A stretch of DNA of 64,000 nt. Source: Chlorokybus atmophyticus. Taxonomy: Eukaryota > Streptophyta > Chlorokybophyceae > Chlorokybales > Chlorokybaceae. Each line of letters begins with the position of its first letter. The first letter of the stretch is position 1. The notes beneath the pieces are model-generated. The model made no database searches, had not been told where the DNA came from, and saw nothing but the letters and a program-made list of their open reading frames with translations. The stretch spans positions 114,064 to 178,063 of the forward strand of contig RHPI01002402.1 in assembly GCA_009103225.1 (NCBI GenBank), given 5' to 3'. A program made the position numbers and the translations under genes. This document shows, one piece after another, positions 48,134-60,139 of this stretch.

Positions 48134-48544
48134 CTTTAGCGTAGAATACAGAAGCTTCACGCCAAGGCTGATCTCAAACGAGTCCGGCCTGTTTAGGCAA
48201 CCCACGAGTTTCGCTCATAGGTTTGCTTGCACGTTTTGAGAAAGAACAGCGCTTGCTAGTATCTCTCTCAACGCCCACGAGGTTTTGTAGGCGCTAATAG
48301 CTCACCTTGGACCCATGCCTTCAGGGTTGCCCACGACGATAACCATAGGCACAACTTCCTCTGCAAGTGCAAAACAAGGTTACAAATACCACTCACACCA
48401 CTGCTGCTGCAGACAGAGCTTCTGCCGTGTATTGCACACGGCGTTAATTCATTTCTAACATCACTTGTGACTTTGCTTACCAATGCTGTCTGCCACTGAA
48501 ATGAAGTGGTCGGTGTACTTCTTCTCGTAGTACTCTGTGACAAC
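48134..48544 (-). CDS. Partial small gene, possibly Rdx/SelW-like thioredoxin fold
   Basis: Three exons keep phase: 48544-48481, 48360-48306 and 48188-48134. They encode VVTEYYEKKYTDHFISVADS, then EEVVPMVIVVGNPEGMGPR, then PDSFEISLGVKLLYSTLK. The last two pieces resemble the C-terminal half of Rdx-family proteins (SelW, MIEN1), where a GxFEV strand is followed by a GxLLxSKL strand. The CxxC or CxxU motif should be in an upstream exon, which was not found. A candidate first exon near 48865-48790 (MAMARAGAAWGRRLLGRSS) looks like a mitochondrial presequence but could not be linked. The 3' end is also missing. It is a real but incomplete gene; the family is tentative. Confidence 0.4.
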
Positions 48545-50830
48545 CTGCAAGGAGCATTTGTTGACGTACGTCGTGTGAGGCATGCACCGACCAGTCTCAA
48601 CATGCATGCTGCAAGGTCGTATATGTTACTACAAGTTCTCATGCTCCATCACAAGAAGCCAGCGTGCAAAGTAGTCAACAGTAGTCAGCAGCAGGTCAAC
48701 GGTGATGGCGCACCTCTGGCGGCGACGGTGCGTCTAGGCGCGATCGTCACGCAAGGTAACAAGCCTAGGGGCCTTCCCTCCAGGTCACCCATGTCGTCGT
48801 CGACGACCGTCCCAGCAGCCTCCTCCCCCACGCCGCCCCCGCCCTAGCCATTGCCATGGTCGTGTCCAGGATGGGATCTGCCGGCAACTTGCCTGCTCGC
48901 TTTAGTCCAGGCAGGGCAACCAAAGCTCAGTTACCTCTTACTCTGACGTCAGCTAGCTGACAATGATCTGTCAACAACTCGTCAAGATGAACATTATCAA
49001 TGATAATGTATCATATATCGCTGTGCCAGGTTGCCAACAGTCTGTTGACAACATTGCCACTGCCACTGCTCATTGCACTGATTGTAGTGTAGCAGAGAAC
49101 AATCCAATGGTACTCGATGTCCATGCATACTAGGTACAATAAATGTTATACGTACTATGTGATGTTTGCGGAGGACTCATTAGTACACGATCAAGAAACG
49201 TAAGTATCTTATAACTCCTGATGTTCGTAGTCAGGAGTCATTACGTGCATAGCAACAATGAGGTCACATTGTGACATGGTTTCCCTATGCAAAGGTAACG
49301 TAGGGCTATTTTAAAGTTTATTTATTTATTTGATTGATGCATCGCGCACGACACGGCATTCAAACACCGACGCGCAGGTTATCATCACGCGTGTGACGAA
49401 TTGCATCTGTTGTTGACTTGCAAGGCACAGATGAGATGTTACTTTTATACTCATACATATGGAATTGTTGAATGTTTTACATAGTCATTATCATGTCAGG
49501 CCTTAAATTCATCGCCTTTTATAAACAGTATTTCTTCGTCACTGATGATGCTCAAGCAACATTGAATAATTATCCAATCACTTGTGATAATCAATGGTAA
49601 TATATGAACGGACTTTACTGAAGCACTTCAAGCAAGCAAAGTTGATGTCACAAAAGCAAATCATTTCTGAAGCGGAGATGATAACATTTGAGTTAACGAT
49701 GTCATGTGCCTCAAATGGTTGTTTGCATATATGAAGCTTGAGAGTGCAAAGTCATGCGCAACACGTGATTTGGTATGCGCCATGCATGCCTACAATTGCC
49801 TCGCGCATATCTTGTACACTTTCAACTCAGACCACACAAGAATATTCACAAGCACTTGCAACGAGGCACAAGCAGGACAAATAAATGGGGGCTTTGAGCA
49901 GCGCTAGCTAGACAACAAAAACAACAACACATAAGCTAGCTGACATAAATTCAGTTGCTAAACGTGTGGCGCTTGTGTAACAGGTGCGCCAGCATGCCAG
50001 TCATCTTCACCGCTGCTTGTGCGTGCCACCCTGCCAACGCCAACGCCGCTGCCTGCCTCCTCGCCTTCGCGTTTGCATGCGTGTGCTTCTGTAGTGTTCA
50101 ATTAGAAGGGGCCTGGGCCAGCCCATTGCTGTTGTTGTTGTTGTTGTTGCTGTTGATCTTAACAACAACAACAACTACTACAACAACGATTGTCCTGTAC
50201 TACTCTGCTGTGTACACAAGATGCAACGGGGATGTCATGCATGCAAGGCAACCATATACATGGCATGCACACATCATGTGATTGCACGCAACCACGCATG
50301 CAATCATACATACACAACCATGTGCTGCTGTCACCACCCATTCTGCTATTTGTGCATATACATATGATGACATGAGACGCTTGCCTTGCGCCTTTTGATT
50401 AAATGGAAAAGAATCAACTCATGCACGTATGCGTATCTATCTCTACAACATGCACCCGTGCAGGCAAGCCATTGCACACTCACGCGCACGATACGCTAGC
50501 ATGCTTTCCACCGTCGCATGCACACACTGGCAGTACAACCCATGGCTACTTGGGACTGGCATCGCATCTATTACCAGAACATATCTCTCTGCATCGACTG
50601 GCGTTGTCTTGTGCTGTATGCGGATGCCTGCTTTGAGAAGTAATGGGTGTGCGGGTTCTGACTGTCACCGGCAACATGACCAGAAACGAGCAATGGACAG
50701 ACAAAGTTGACTATGCTAACTGCCAGCCGCTACTCAAAAACACACCATGTCTGCAGTCCTACTCAGAAACGCTGACCAGCACAAACAAAGTACTGGTGTT
50801 GCGAACAACGTTGACGATCACAATGGATCT
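48545..50830. other. Intergenic, no supported gene
   Basis: It may hold the 5' exon of the partial gene at its left. A small inverted repeat (ACTCCTGA/TCAGGAGT) lies near 49216-49243, and a (GTT)n/(AAC)n pair at 50127-50188. The rest is AT-rich. Confidence 0.45.
50127..50188. repeat. Facing (GTT)n and (AAC)n microsatellites
   Basis: A GTT tract is followed within about 10 bases by an AAC tract, forming a potential hairpin of about 20 bp. Confidence 0.8.
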
Positions 50831-52713
50831 CTACTTGAGCCCGTGGAGAGCCGCTGTGTTGCGCAGGGCAGCCACCTGCAGTTCAACGCGGCTTGGCGTG
50901 GGCTTCGTCTTCACAATCTCCTCAATCTCTTCTGCTATATCGTCTGTAATCCTTTCAACAAACTCCACCGCCTTCATGTTCTCGTGAACTTGCTCCACGC
51001 TGGTCGCGCCAGTAATCACCGTGGACACGTGTTCGTTCCTCAGGCACCACGCAATGGCCAGCTGGCCCAATGTGCAACCGATCTGCTGCGCGATGGGCGC
51101 CAGCGCGTCCGCGGCTTCCAGCTGCCACACATTGTCGGGACCGAACTTGGACTTCTGCAGCCACGCATAGTCCGCGAGCGCCAGACGACTGCCCTCAGGA
51201 ATCTTCTTGCCCGAGTATTTGCCTGTCAGTATGCCGCTCGCCAGTGGAGACCAGATTGTTGTTCCCATACCGAACTGCACAAATTCATGTCATGATGAAG
51301 GCATGCATTCTCGTGCAGACGCGCGTGTGCATGCGTGACCTACAGAATTACTGCTATTTGCAAGGAGAACGTCAGCAAAATCTCACCGCCTTGTAGAGTG
51401 GTGCGTAGTCTATCTCCACCTTCTGCCTGGCAAACAAGTTGTACTCTGGCTGCTCCGCAATTGGCTGCATCAGGTTTAGCTTGTCCGCAATTCGGCAAGC
51501 CTCAGTGATCTACCACAAGATAAGGATCACACTCAGCACCGTTCCAGCAACACCAATACTTTGCCCAAGCTCTTGACTAGGCACACACATGCTGAGCGTG
51601 CATTCACACCTGCTGGGCTGACCATTCTGAGGTGCCCCAGTAAAATGCCCAACCACGCTCGATGATATGGTTCATTGCACGAACTGTCTCCTCGATCGGC
51701 GTGACTGGATCCGGCCGGTGACAAAACACAATATCCACCTGTTGCATTACAAGTCTCCTTCAACGGCTCTCTGCAGCAGAGCAAATCAACCATCACGTGA
51801 AAAGGCAACACTCACGTAGTCCATGTCCAGGCGTTTGAGGGAAGCTTGCATGCCTTCAACTATGTGCTTGCGACTCAAACCACGCGCATTATGACCCGGC
51901 TTGACTCCAAAGTATATCTGCAAGCATCGCCTGATTAGCAGCAATCCGCATGCACTTGCGTAATGGTCATACTTGATGGGTCGTAAGCAACTGCAGTCAT
52001 GCACCGCCTCACCTTGGTTGAGAGAACAAGGTCTGAGCGCAACCAATCGCCTTTGTCAATGCCCTGCTTCACCGCAGCACCCATGATGTGCTCTGAGTCG
52101 CCTGCAGCATAACCCTCTGCGTTGTCAAAGAAGTTGACGCCGTGGCCCTGCGGAGGTTGCGGTTGTCAAGTAGTGCGGCTGGTTCAGCACTACGATGCTT
52201 ATGGCATGCGTGTGCGGTTGTCACACTTACATACGCAGCCTTCATAATGGAGTAAGCAAGGTCGATGTCGACCTGAGACTTGAATGTGACCTGTGAGCAA
52301 CTTTGCGTGAGCTTAGCCAAGCATGACTGGAAGCACTTGACCTATACCACATGGCTTGCACATTGAATACATAAGAGCATCTGGCTGCTTTTTCTTCACA
52401 TAACACTGCCAAGTCTAAGTGTGCAGCAGGTGCAAGCTGTCAATTTGTCACAAGCAACACATACAGGCAGCGAACCAGTATTTCACTTCTACACCTGACG
52501 GGTCAGTAGCATGCTGATAACGATTCAAGCCTCAGTCTGCCGACAAGTTTGCAATCCAAAGTTACACCCTTGTGCTGAAAGTACCAAACGGTTGACCACA
52601 TGGATTTCCGCTGCCCTGAAACAGACAAGCCATGCATGCCTGCAAACTGGACTCACCCATGAGCCGAGGGACAGCCTGGAGACGACAAGTCCAGAGCGTC
52701 CGAGCACTGAATA
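50831..52713 (-). CDS. Aldo/keto reductase, plant KAB1-like (voltage-gated K+ channel beta-subunit family)
   Basis: Seven phase-consistent exons (52713-52657, 52290-52231, 52147-52013, 51917-51816, 51738-51610, 51509-51387, 51274-50831) give 349 residues; a very short first exon with the start Met lies upstream and was not found. The match to the KAB group runs throughout: [76 protein letters not shown] and [10 protein letters not shown]. The catalytic tetrad is present: Asp and Tyr in FFDNAEGY, Lys in STKIYFG and His in FCHRPD. These cytosolic NADPH oxidoreductases can also bind K+ channel alpha subunits. Length is normal. The C-terminus is slightly longer than plant KAB1. Confidence 0.92.
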
Positions 52714-53289
52714 CTGCCATCACAAAACATAACAATCAACAAAGGAGGTAAGGCCGGCAACAAGTCACCAAGTTGGTGGTATGAACAACTACAGGCAGCA
52801 GTTGAACAGCAACGGCATGCACGCACACACAGGCAAGTCAAGTTGACAGCATGCATGCCGTTAATGCTGACACGTGCAAGCATCTAGCACATGCGTGCGT
52901 AAACACACGTACAGCAGCAACATGTTGACACGAGCCTTGTGGAAGGCATGCAGCAAAGCCCGCACACCTGCATGCTCGTGGGAGGCAGTCCCGCCATGGC
53001 TGGTATGTGTTTTGCTTCAGGTCAACAACCAGTTGCCAGCACACTAGTACTTTAGCAAAAGCGGAACAGCAAACAACTACCTACACCACTTAATTCTAGT
53101 CTGTCTACACCACTTGCTCAGTCTGTGCGAAAGCACAGCGCCGGTAACAGCAAGCCTACCGCCCGCAGAGGAGGAGCCTGAAGCGATGTATGTTGCCACT
53201 TTTGCTTGTTGGAACAACACTTCAAGATGCGTTGTTTGCAGGTGCAAAACATATATAGATTTAGCACTTGGCTTTTTGTACAACAACTT

Positions 53290-53371
53290 GTTCAGATGGC
53301 CGAGCGGTCTAAGGCGCCAGATTAAGGCTCTGGTCTCTTCGGAGGCGTGGGTTCAAATCCCACTCTGGACA
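53290..53371 (+). tRNA. trnL-AAG: tRNA-Leu (anticodon AAG)
   Basis: The 7-bp acceptor stem pairs 53290-53296 with 53364-53370, including one T-G wobble. The D arm carries the A box TGGCCGAGCGGT. The anticodon stem CCAGA/TCTGG encloses loop TTAAGGC, with AAG at 53324-53326. A long variable arm hairpin (TCTC/GAGG) marks it as class II, as for Leu and Ser. The T arm GTGGG/CCCAC contains the B box. There is no intron. A73 is the discriminator, as for leucine. Confidence 0.95.
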
Positions 53372-53381
53372 GATGGAATTG

Positions 53382-53388
53382 TTTTTTT
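53382..53388 (+). terminator. RNA polymerase III terminator
   Basis: A run of seven T starts ten bases after the tRNA-Leu. Confidence 0.85.
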
Positions 53389-53418
53389 CTCTTTCACCTC
53401 CTGCCTTGTAGTCTTCAA

Positions 53419-53516
53419 GGATGTCCCCCTTTTTTCACATGTGACTGGTTTTTCGTTTTCCACATGCAGTATCTCACCCCCACTGCCCGGGATTGTGTGA
53501 AAAAAGGGGGACAACC
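53419..53516. repeat. Foldback repeat next to the tRNA
   Basis: Arms 53419-53438 and 53496-53516 are inverted copies (TGTCCCCCTTTTTTCACA and its complement) matching at about 19 of 20 positions, with a 57-base loop. Confidence 0.75.
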
Positions 53517-53537
53517 GGGAAGACAGACATCCACAAC

Positions 53538-53705
53538 GTGAGTTCGGAGCGACATGCATGTGGCGCTACGGTATTTCCATCACCCTCGCCGGGGATCGTG
53601 TGCAATAAGGGGGGACAACCTTGAAATCAATTACCGGGGTACAAGGCAGAATAAGAAAGGATGGCATTACCGTAGCGCCACATACATTGCGCCCCGAGCT
53701 CACAC
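53538..53705. mobile_element. MITE-like foldback element
   Basis: Terminal inverted arms of about 41 bp (53538-53578 and 53663-53705) share the exact core TGTGGCGCTACGGTA and about 34 of 41 positions. The element is about 168 bp with no coding capacity. Its middle (53588-53623) repeats in direct orientation the right arm region of the neighbouring foldback (53486-53520). No clear target duplication was found. Confidence 0.6.
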
Positions 53706-54749
53706 TTTTAGGTGAATATTTACTTTCAATGTTTCATGTTTAGGTCTCCAGTTCCATGGCATGCATAGACTTTAACTAAAATGGCCTGCAATGTATAAAT
53801 TAAATATTTGGTAAATTTGAGACACGTTGTATTATTTATAACAGACGAAATATACGTGTCTTTACGTAGACTACTTATTACTATTATCGATAGCATTTAA
53901 CAAAATAATCCATTTGAGTATAAATAGCATATGTCGCACTAGCAGCCCTCGGCACGCCCTTCCTCCTCGCACAGCCCCTCAAGCAGCAGTTTGCCTCATC
54001 GACATCCGGATCCACCGATCCGCTCGAGGCCGCCGCTATCACCAAGTACTCCGGACTACCCTTCAAAGCGCGCCGCGTGCCAACCCTGGCCTCATCCAAT
54101 CCGCCGCCGCCATCTATAGCGGCGGGCCGCGTCGACTGCCAGCGGCGACCTCCGCCAATCAGGACCCAGGGTCTATGGCAGTGCCGACAACCACAAAAGG
54201 GACTCCCCGCAGGACGCGTCGGCGGGAAGTCGCAAGTGAATGGACTGGAGCCGAAGCGGCGGTGACACTGCCGGAAACTGACCAGCTGACCACGTAGAAG
54301 TAGTGCGACTAGGTTGTGTTGCTTAGCACCAGTTGTGGGTTGTGTGTGTTACTAGTGGGCACCCTGCCTTAGCAGACCACTGCCCAGACTTGACTTTGCT
54401 AAAACTCTTCAAAGGTGTAAGTGTTTGTTATTGTGGTTGTGGTCACCGCGTCTGCTGCCTGCATACCGCATCTCCTCATTGCTGCCACATTGCTCGCGCA
54501 CAGCGGTCAGCCAATGTTGTCGCAACTGTGCCTGCTCGTACATGTGTGCCTGGAGCTTGCAGCGTGTAAACTCATTTCACTTAGCTAAAACATACCACGA
54601 GTGCATAGTGTGACTGCTGTGTGCATTTCTCAAGCCACCCCCTATCTGGAGCTTGTTGACTTGCGACTTCCCCCACAGCATCTAGTCACCACCCAGAGTG
54701 TGCCCTCGCTGGGTTTTGCCTCGTTCGTGCTTTTCTCGCGTGTAGGTGC
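53706..54749. other. AT-rich then GC-rich leader, no supported gene
   Basis: The segment 53706-53930 is very AT-rich. The segment 53940-54300 is GC-rich with an open frame (LGTPFLLAQPLKQQF) that could be a gene scrap. The stretch up to 54750 may hold the 5' LTR and leader of the gag element, but no LTR could be paired within the window. Confidence 0.4.
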
Positions 54750-57700
54750 ATGCGTCTCAGGAGTCAAGAACTTGGCTGGGGAGCGCGACGAGCTAGGACG
54801 TTCAGAGGGTCGAGGCGGGCTAACCCCATCACTCATGTGACGTATACAGCCCCGAAATCTTCCCCTGAACCATCTGAGGAGACGAGCACCATCGACGGCG
54901 CGTCGCCTCCTTCCTCAGACAATTGTCTCCCTTCCTACAGCGACTCTAGTTTCGACAGCGAAGGAGACATGGCAACTACATCGGTCAACCGCAGCAACCC
55001 TGTCGCCAACCGCAGCAACACCAGGAAGCTGGTCTTCACCGGTGCTCCCAACTCCCTCTCCCTGCGGGAATGGGTTAATCGCTTCCGCGCCATTGTCCTC
55101 CCAGTCAAGCTTCGGGCAGGCCCCAACTGGGACGATGACCAGAAGTTCATTGTGGCGGCAGAATACCTTGACGACGTCGCCGCAGCTGTCTGGCAAGAAG
55201 TTGCCACCGCTCATGACCTCCTCGAGCGTCTTCTACGGTCCAACCCCGGGCTTGGGCCATTCATCTCCACCGCTGAAAGCCTTGGCGCTCCTCGAGCGTC
55301 ACTCCTGGGCTCACGCATCCCGCTACGCGTGGCGCAAGCAGGATTGGCAGTTCAAGGCGAGGTGGCCGATACCAGCAGTAGTGCTTCCGGCACCACCTAC
55401 CAACACCACCTTCGTGGCACCCGCGGCGCTGGAGCAGGAGTCTAACGAGGACTACGCTCGACGCTGCACTGAAGCAGTCACCGCTTTCGCCACCGCCCTG
55501 GTGGCATCCATGTCAGCTGCCACTACCCCTCCGGTACGTCACCCACCTGCTGGAGAAGATGACCGTACGTCCCTTCCACGCTTGTCACCGTGGGCAGACT
55601 TGGTTCAACGCCTCAACCAGCGCTTCCCTTCTTACACTGAGAAGGCACAGGAACTGGTTCGCCTTAGGAGGAAACCCAAGGAGACCCCTGTTCAGATGTA
55701 CGAACGCGTTGTCAAGCTGGTGGACGAGACCACTATCGACGGCCAAACCCTGGTAAACCCCCAGCACCTGGCCATCGTTTACGTGGAGAACCTTGACTCC
55801 ACTCTCTAAGAACACGTCAAGGCCGATCTTCGTGGCACCTCCCGCTATACCTTGTACCAGGCCTACATGCGCGCTGTGCACTGGCAGGAGGAGATCGTAC
55901 AGGTCCAGGCAGCCTTGGAGATCAGCGGCCTCTCGCGCCGCAGCAGCGTGCCCACGCCGTCACCTACCACCGTCACGGCCAGGCACCTCCGCATTGCTCA
56001 CGCAGTAACCCGTCCTGGTGAGAGCACCTCTGTGGTCTGCCACCGATGCAGCAAAGAAGGCCACATCATGCGGGAGTGCCCTGTACAGCGCACCGATGTC
56101 CGCTGCACCTACTGCGACATGGACGGTCACGTCGAATCCGTCTGCTACACCCTTCACCCCGAGCTGAAGTCCGCCTTGAGGCCTGCACCTTTCATCTCAC
56201 CCCTTGGCGGCAACACCGACAGCAGGGGCAAAGGCAAGGGTAGGACCAACCCACCCGTCCACGGCAAGCTAGGAGCCAAGACCGCTGCCAAAGTCGCCTC
56301 TGCCATCCGCGCACCTGACCTACAGGGGGAAAAGAACAACCTTCAGGCTCAGATCGAGGACCTTCGCAGCCGCCGCGATGAACTGGAAGACCTCCTCAAC
56401 TGCGACTACCTCGCCGCGTGCTCAGCCCGAACTCACAGGATCGTTGGCACCGCTACCCGTCCAGGTCGCCGGTCCACTCCTCCACCCAATCGGTCACCCT
56501 CGCCTCCCGCGCAACGGCAACGTGTCGGCTCCACTTCACAAGCAACCACGTCTCGGGCACCCACTCTCTCTGACTTGGAGCGAGGTCTGGCCTGGCAACG
56601 CTCGACGCTGGGCACAGCTGCGGGCTCGTTGGCAAACACTCGCAAGACGCCTTCCACTGCCGTCCGGCAACATGCCACCGCAACCTCAGGAGCTGCCACG
56701 GCATGTCGGAGAGCTGGTGTCCCACACCACCGCCTTTGTGCACCAGCTTGCCGCCGCCTACTCCAATGCCACCTCAACACCCCCAGAGGCAGAGGCCCTG
56801 CGGGAATGGATTCGGACGCACCTTGCAGCACTGGTGGACGATGTGCTCGCCGAAGCAGCACGCTTTGAGGACTACCAGGACCATCCGCCTCTGCTTGACT
56901 TGTGAAAGGCGGCAGCTTCCAAATCACCTTCCGCCTTTCACACTGGCCAGCGCCTTTTACTGGATGTTGTCGTTGACAGACAACATCATCGCGGGACGAC
57001 GCACCTTGGCGGAGTCCAACTGGTCACGACAGCTGGGCCGGCTTCGCATATCTCTTGCTCGACTGTCCATCTCCTGGCTCCCCAACAATGCATTTCTGCA
57101 ACCCCTTCGTCCCATCCATTTACGTGTCTTCCCTCGTACTCACACCGAAGGCGGTGCACTTCACCGCTGGGACCGCATGGTGGCACGCTACGAGGACACC
57201 TGGGCCACTCTCCTTCTGGAACGCCAGCTGCTAGGAGCCGGCGCAGCTGCCCCCACTGCACACGCTCGGCGTCAGGAGTTCGTGCGAAGGCTTAATCACC
57301 GCCTACAGGAAGCACCCTGGCCGTTGGTTTGGGCCTCTCCAGACAATGTGGAACGCTGGGCCTTGCAAGCTTTGAACGACACTCAAGGGGACCCATTGCT
57401 GGCCGCACCCCTTGACTCAGTTCTGCCGGATGACGACCATGCTGGCCTCACTTAGCTCACCACCACCCTCGTGCGTGAGTTGGGACAACAGGTGCACTTG
57501 GTTCCCGTTAATGCCCGGTTGTCTGCCCGACAGCAACGACGTCTTGCCGCGCTGAGCAACCCCGAACACCGCGTCGTTCGCGACGTCCTCGAAGGGATGC
57601 TGGTTCGTCAGGACAATGCCTTCGAACCTCCTGGACGTCTTCACCTTCTTGCTCGGCGGTGGCTGATCGCTCTTGCCACGCGAGACACACTAGACGAGTT

Positions 57701-60051
57701 CATCCTCGATGCACCCACTGCTCAATTACCCGCAGCCTTCGCCTTGCCCCCACTTGAGGAAGATCCTCGCCCTAGCGCACAGGCTCGCGCCGCTGCACAG
57801 CACCCAGAGGCCCTGTTGCCGCCATCGCCTCCCCGCGAGGCTGATATACCCCCTGTCCTGCCACCTGCCGACGCTACGCTTCTACAACAAATCATGGGCA
57901 ACCTGCCCAGCAACGCCCCGGAGCTCGAGTACTACCGCATGCAAATGCATCAGTTGTCAGCCATCTGGCAGAACGTTCACGATGGTACGCAGCCTCCCAT
58001 GCGCTACGTACGCGAACGCGCTCGGGCCCGAGCATGCATACGGCTGCACCGCCTCAGCCAGCTTCGCTCACCCTTAGGCAACGCTTCGGAGCGCTTTCCA
58101 GGTGAAAGTTCCTGGCTCGTTGCGCCTGAGCCTGGCTTCGAGTTACCGCACGCACTGATGACGCCGCTTCAACCCACGCCCGCACCTATCGAGGACGCTG
58201 CGCGCACCCGGCAGTCCTCCATGGTTTACCTGCCATCCCCTTTAGAGGCCCCCGTTTGGCGGCCCCCACACCACATGAGGAAGATCTCCATGAAGCCCTG
58301 CTGTGCGCTGCACGCGCAGCTCACCATCGACAGTATCCTGCTATCCTGTACCCTGCTGTGGCGGCCGAAGACTGGGCCACACATGAAGTCCGCATCCGAC
58401 GTTCCCTGTGGCTGCTTCGCCAGCGCCAGCTGCTGCAGGGCGCCCCTGCACGCGACTCAACAGAGCGCGACGCGCAGCATGCCCTGCGCCTCTCCCTCGC
58501 ACCCCGTGTTGGGGGGGGGGGGGGGGCAGACCAGTCCAACTTCGGGTGACTCGCCTTGGCGCAGGGGAGGCATCTTCGTCGCTTTTGCCATCCTCGGCTC
58601 AGGCGCNGCCATCCTCGGCTCAGGCGCAGTACTGGAGCATCACGCCCGAGCACACCGGCCAGCGTCAGTTGGAAACTCGTAGACGCTTAGAGCGGCTCTA
58701 GTACCACCTGGCACGTCATGAAGGGCCTCGGGGTGATCTGGTGGCGTTGGGTCGCGGCATTGAGGAGGCCGAGTTAGATATTCTCCTACAATGGTTGGCC
58801 ACACGAAACCACTCTTTGGACCCCCGGCTGTTCGTCAACCCAAAAGCATGGTGCGAGAATCTGGCTACCGTCAGGCTACCCCGGTTGCTAGAACGGGCGC
58901 TGAACTACTGGGACTCATTGCCACCCACTATGCCAGTCTACGAGCGGAGCTCTGCGACTACACGACACCTTACTGACGTGCACAGGCTCTTTCACTGGGA
59001 GAACCGGCGCGATGAGGAGCAGATACGGAACTCCTATCAGCTTCACCTGGACGATGCAGAGACCAGGGACCTCCGCCTACAGGTGGAGACAGAGCTTCTC
59101 GCAGGCACCGGCATACCCGACCAAGTCCTGCAGGATAGCCATTATGTCCTCCCTCTCACCAATGCAGAGCTGGACTTGGTAGCAGCGCACGTACGGCTGC
59201 TTCCTATTCTGCCTGTGGCCACCTACGGGGACCGCCGGGCTTATCATTGGGAGCGCGCTATCACTGCGAAAGCTCTTCGCCTGGCAATGGACGTGGCATC
59301 AAGATACCGTCCACCACTAGAGAACGACTCAGGTCAGCCCAGCTCTGCACCGCGATCACCACCACCCTCAGACGAGCAGGGTGGGTCACGCATCGTGTCG
59401 GTTGCCCTAACTCAGGTGCCTTCCGCCGACATCTTGCCCATCGCCCCCACGGGACAGTCCCCCGTGAACCTTTACGGGCCACCACGCATGTTGGACCGTC
59501 TACGTTGTCGACCTAACATCGGCATGGTCAACAACCGCCTCGGCCATGTCACCTTTGCCAACCGCCTGGACCCCACGACATGTGCTGTTCGACACCGGGG
59601 CACACCCTGTCATCTTGGGCAGACGCGCCGCAAAACGCTTAGACATCCGCACTCAGGACCTGAACCCTGCGACCCATGAGATTCGCACCGCTCAAGGGTC
59701 GTGGAGAGCACCAGAGGGGAAACCCGCCAGCGCGTCAACCTGCGCTTTACTGGACTACAGCGCGAACAAACCACCGTCCTTGGCGTCTTCAGCCTGGTAA
59801 CCGACGGCGAAATGTTTGACGTACTCATTGGCATGGAGGCACTGTTTCCCATCGGCACCACCATCGACACCTGGACAAAGCAAGCCCTTTTTCGCCCGCG
59901 CTGGTACCAAGACGATGGCACTCCGGCAGCCATCCCACTGCACCTTTCCAACTCCTCCCAGTACACCTTCTCTACCGTCCCCATCAGAAGTACCAACTCC
60001 ACCCTGCGTTACGGCCTCCACCTCTCCGAGCACAAGGGAGTCGTACCTTAG
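54750..60051 (+). pseudogene. Broken retroelement: gag with two zinc knuckles, long unknown module, aspartic protease; no reverse transcriptase
   Basis: Gag-like sequence starts at ATG 54750 and shifts frame near 55250. It passes an in-frame TAA at 55807 and reaches two CCHC knuckles, CHRCSKEGHIMREC (about 56038) and CTYCDMDGHVESVC (about 56104). A coiled stretch follows (LQAQIEDLRSRRDELEDLL). From about 56430 to 59540, Leu/Arg/Pro-rich sequence (for example FYWMLSLTDNIIAGRRTLAE, RRLNHRLQEAPWPLVWASP, DILLQWLATRNHSLDPRLF) continues through several frameshifts and stops; no family was recognised. A retroviral-type protease follows with HVLFDTGAHPVILGRR (about 59581) and its second half FDVLIGMEALFPIG in another frame, ending at 60051. 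Frameshifts cluster at homopolymers, such as the 16-G run at 58511. It lacks RT, RNase H and integrase. Confidence 0.75.
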
Positions 60052-60139
60052 GCTACACACCCATACTTCCTGACAGGGTCAAGCTGCCTTCGGCATCACG
60101 CTCCTGTCATTTGTAAGTGTAGGCTAAGAAAAGGGGGGG

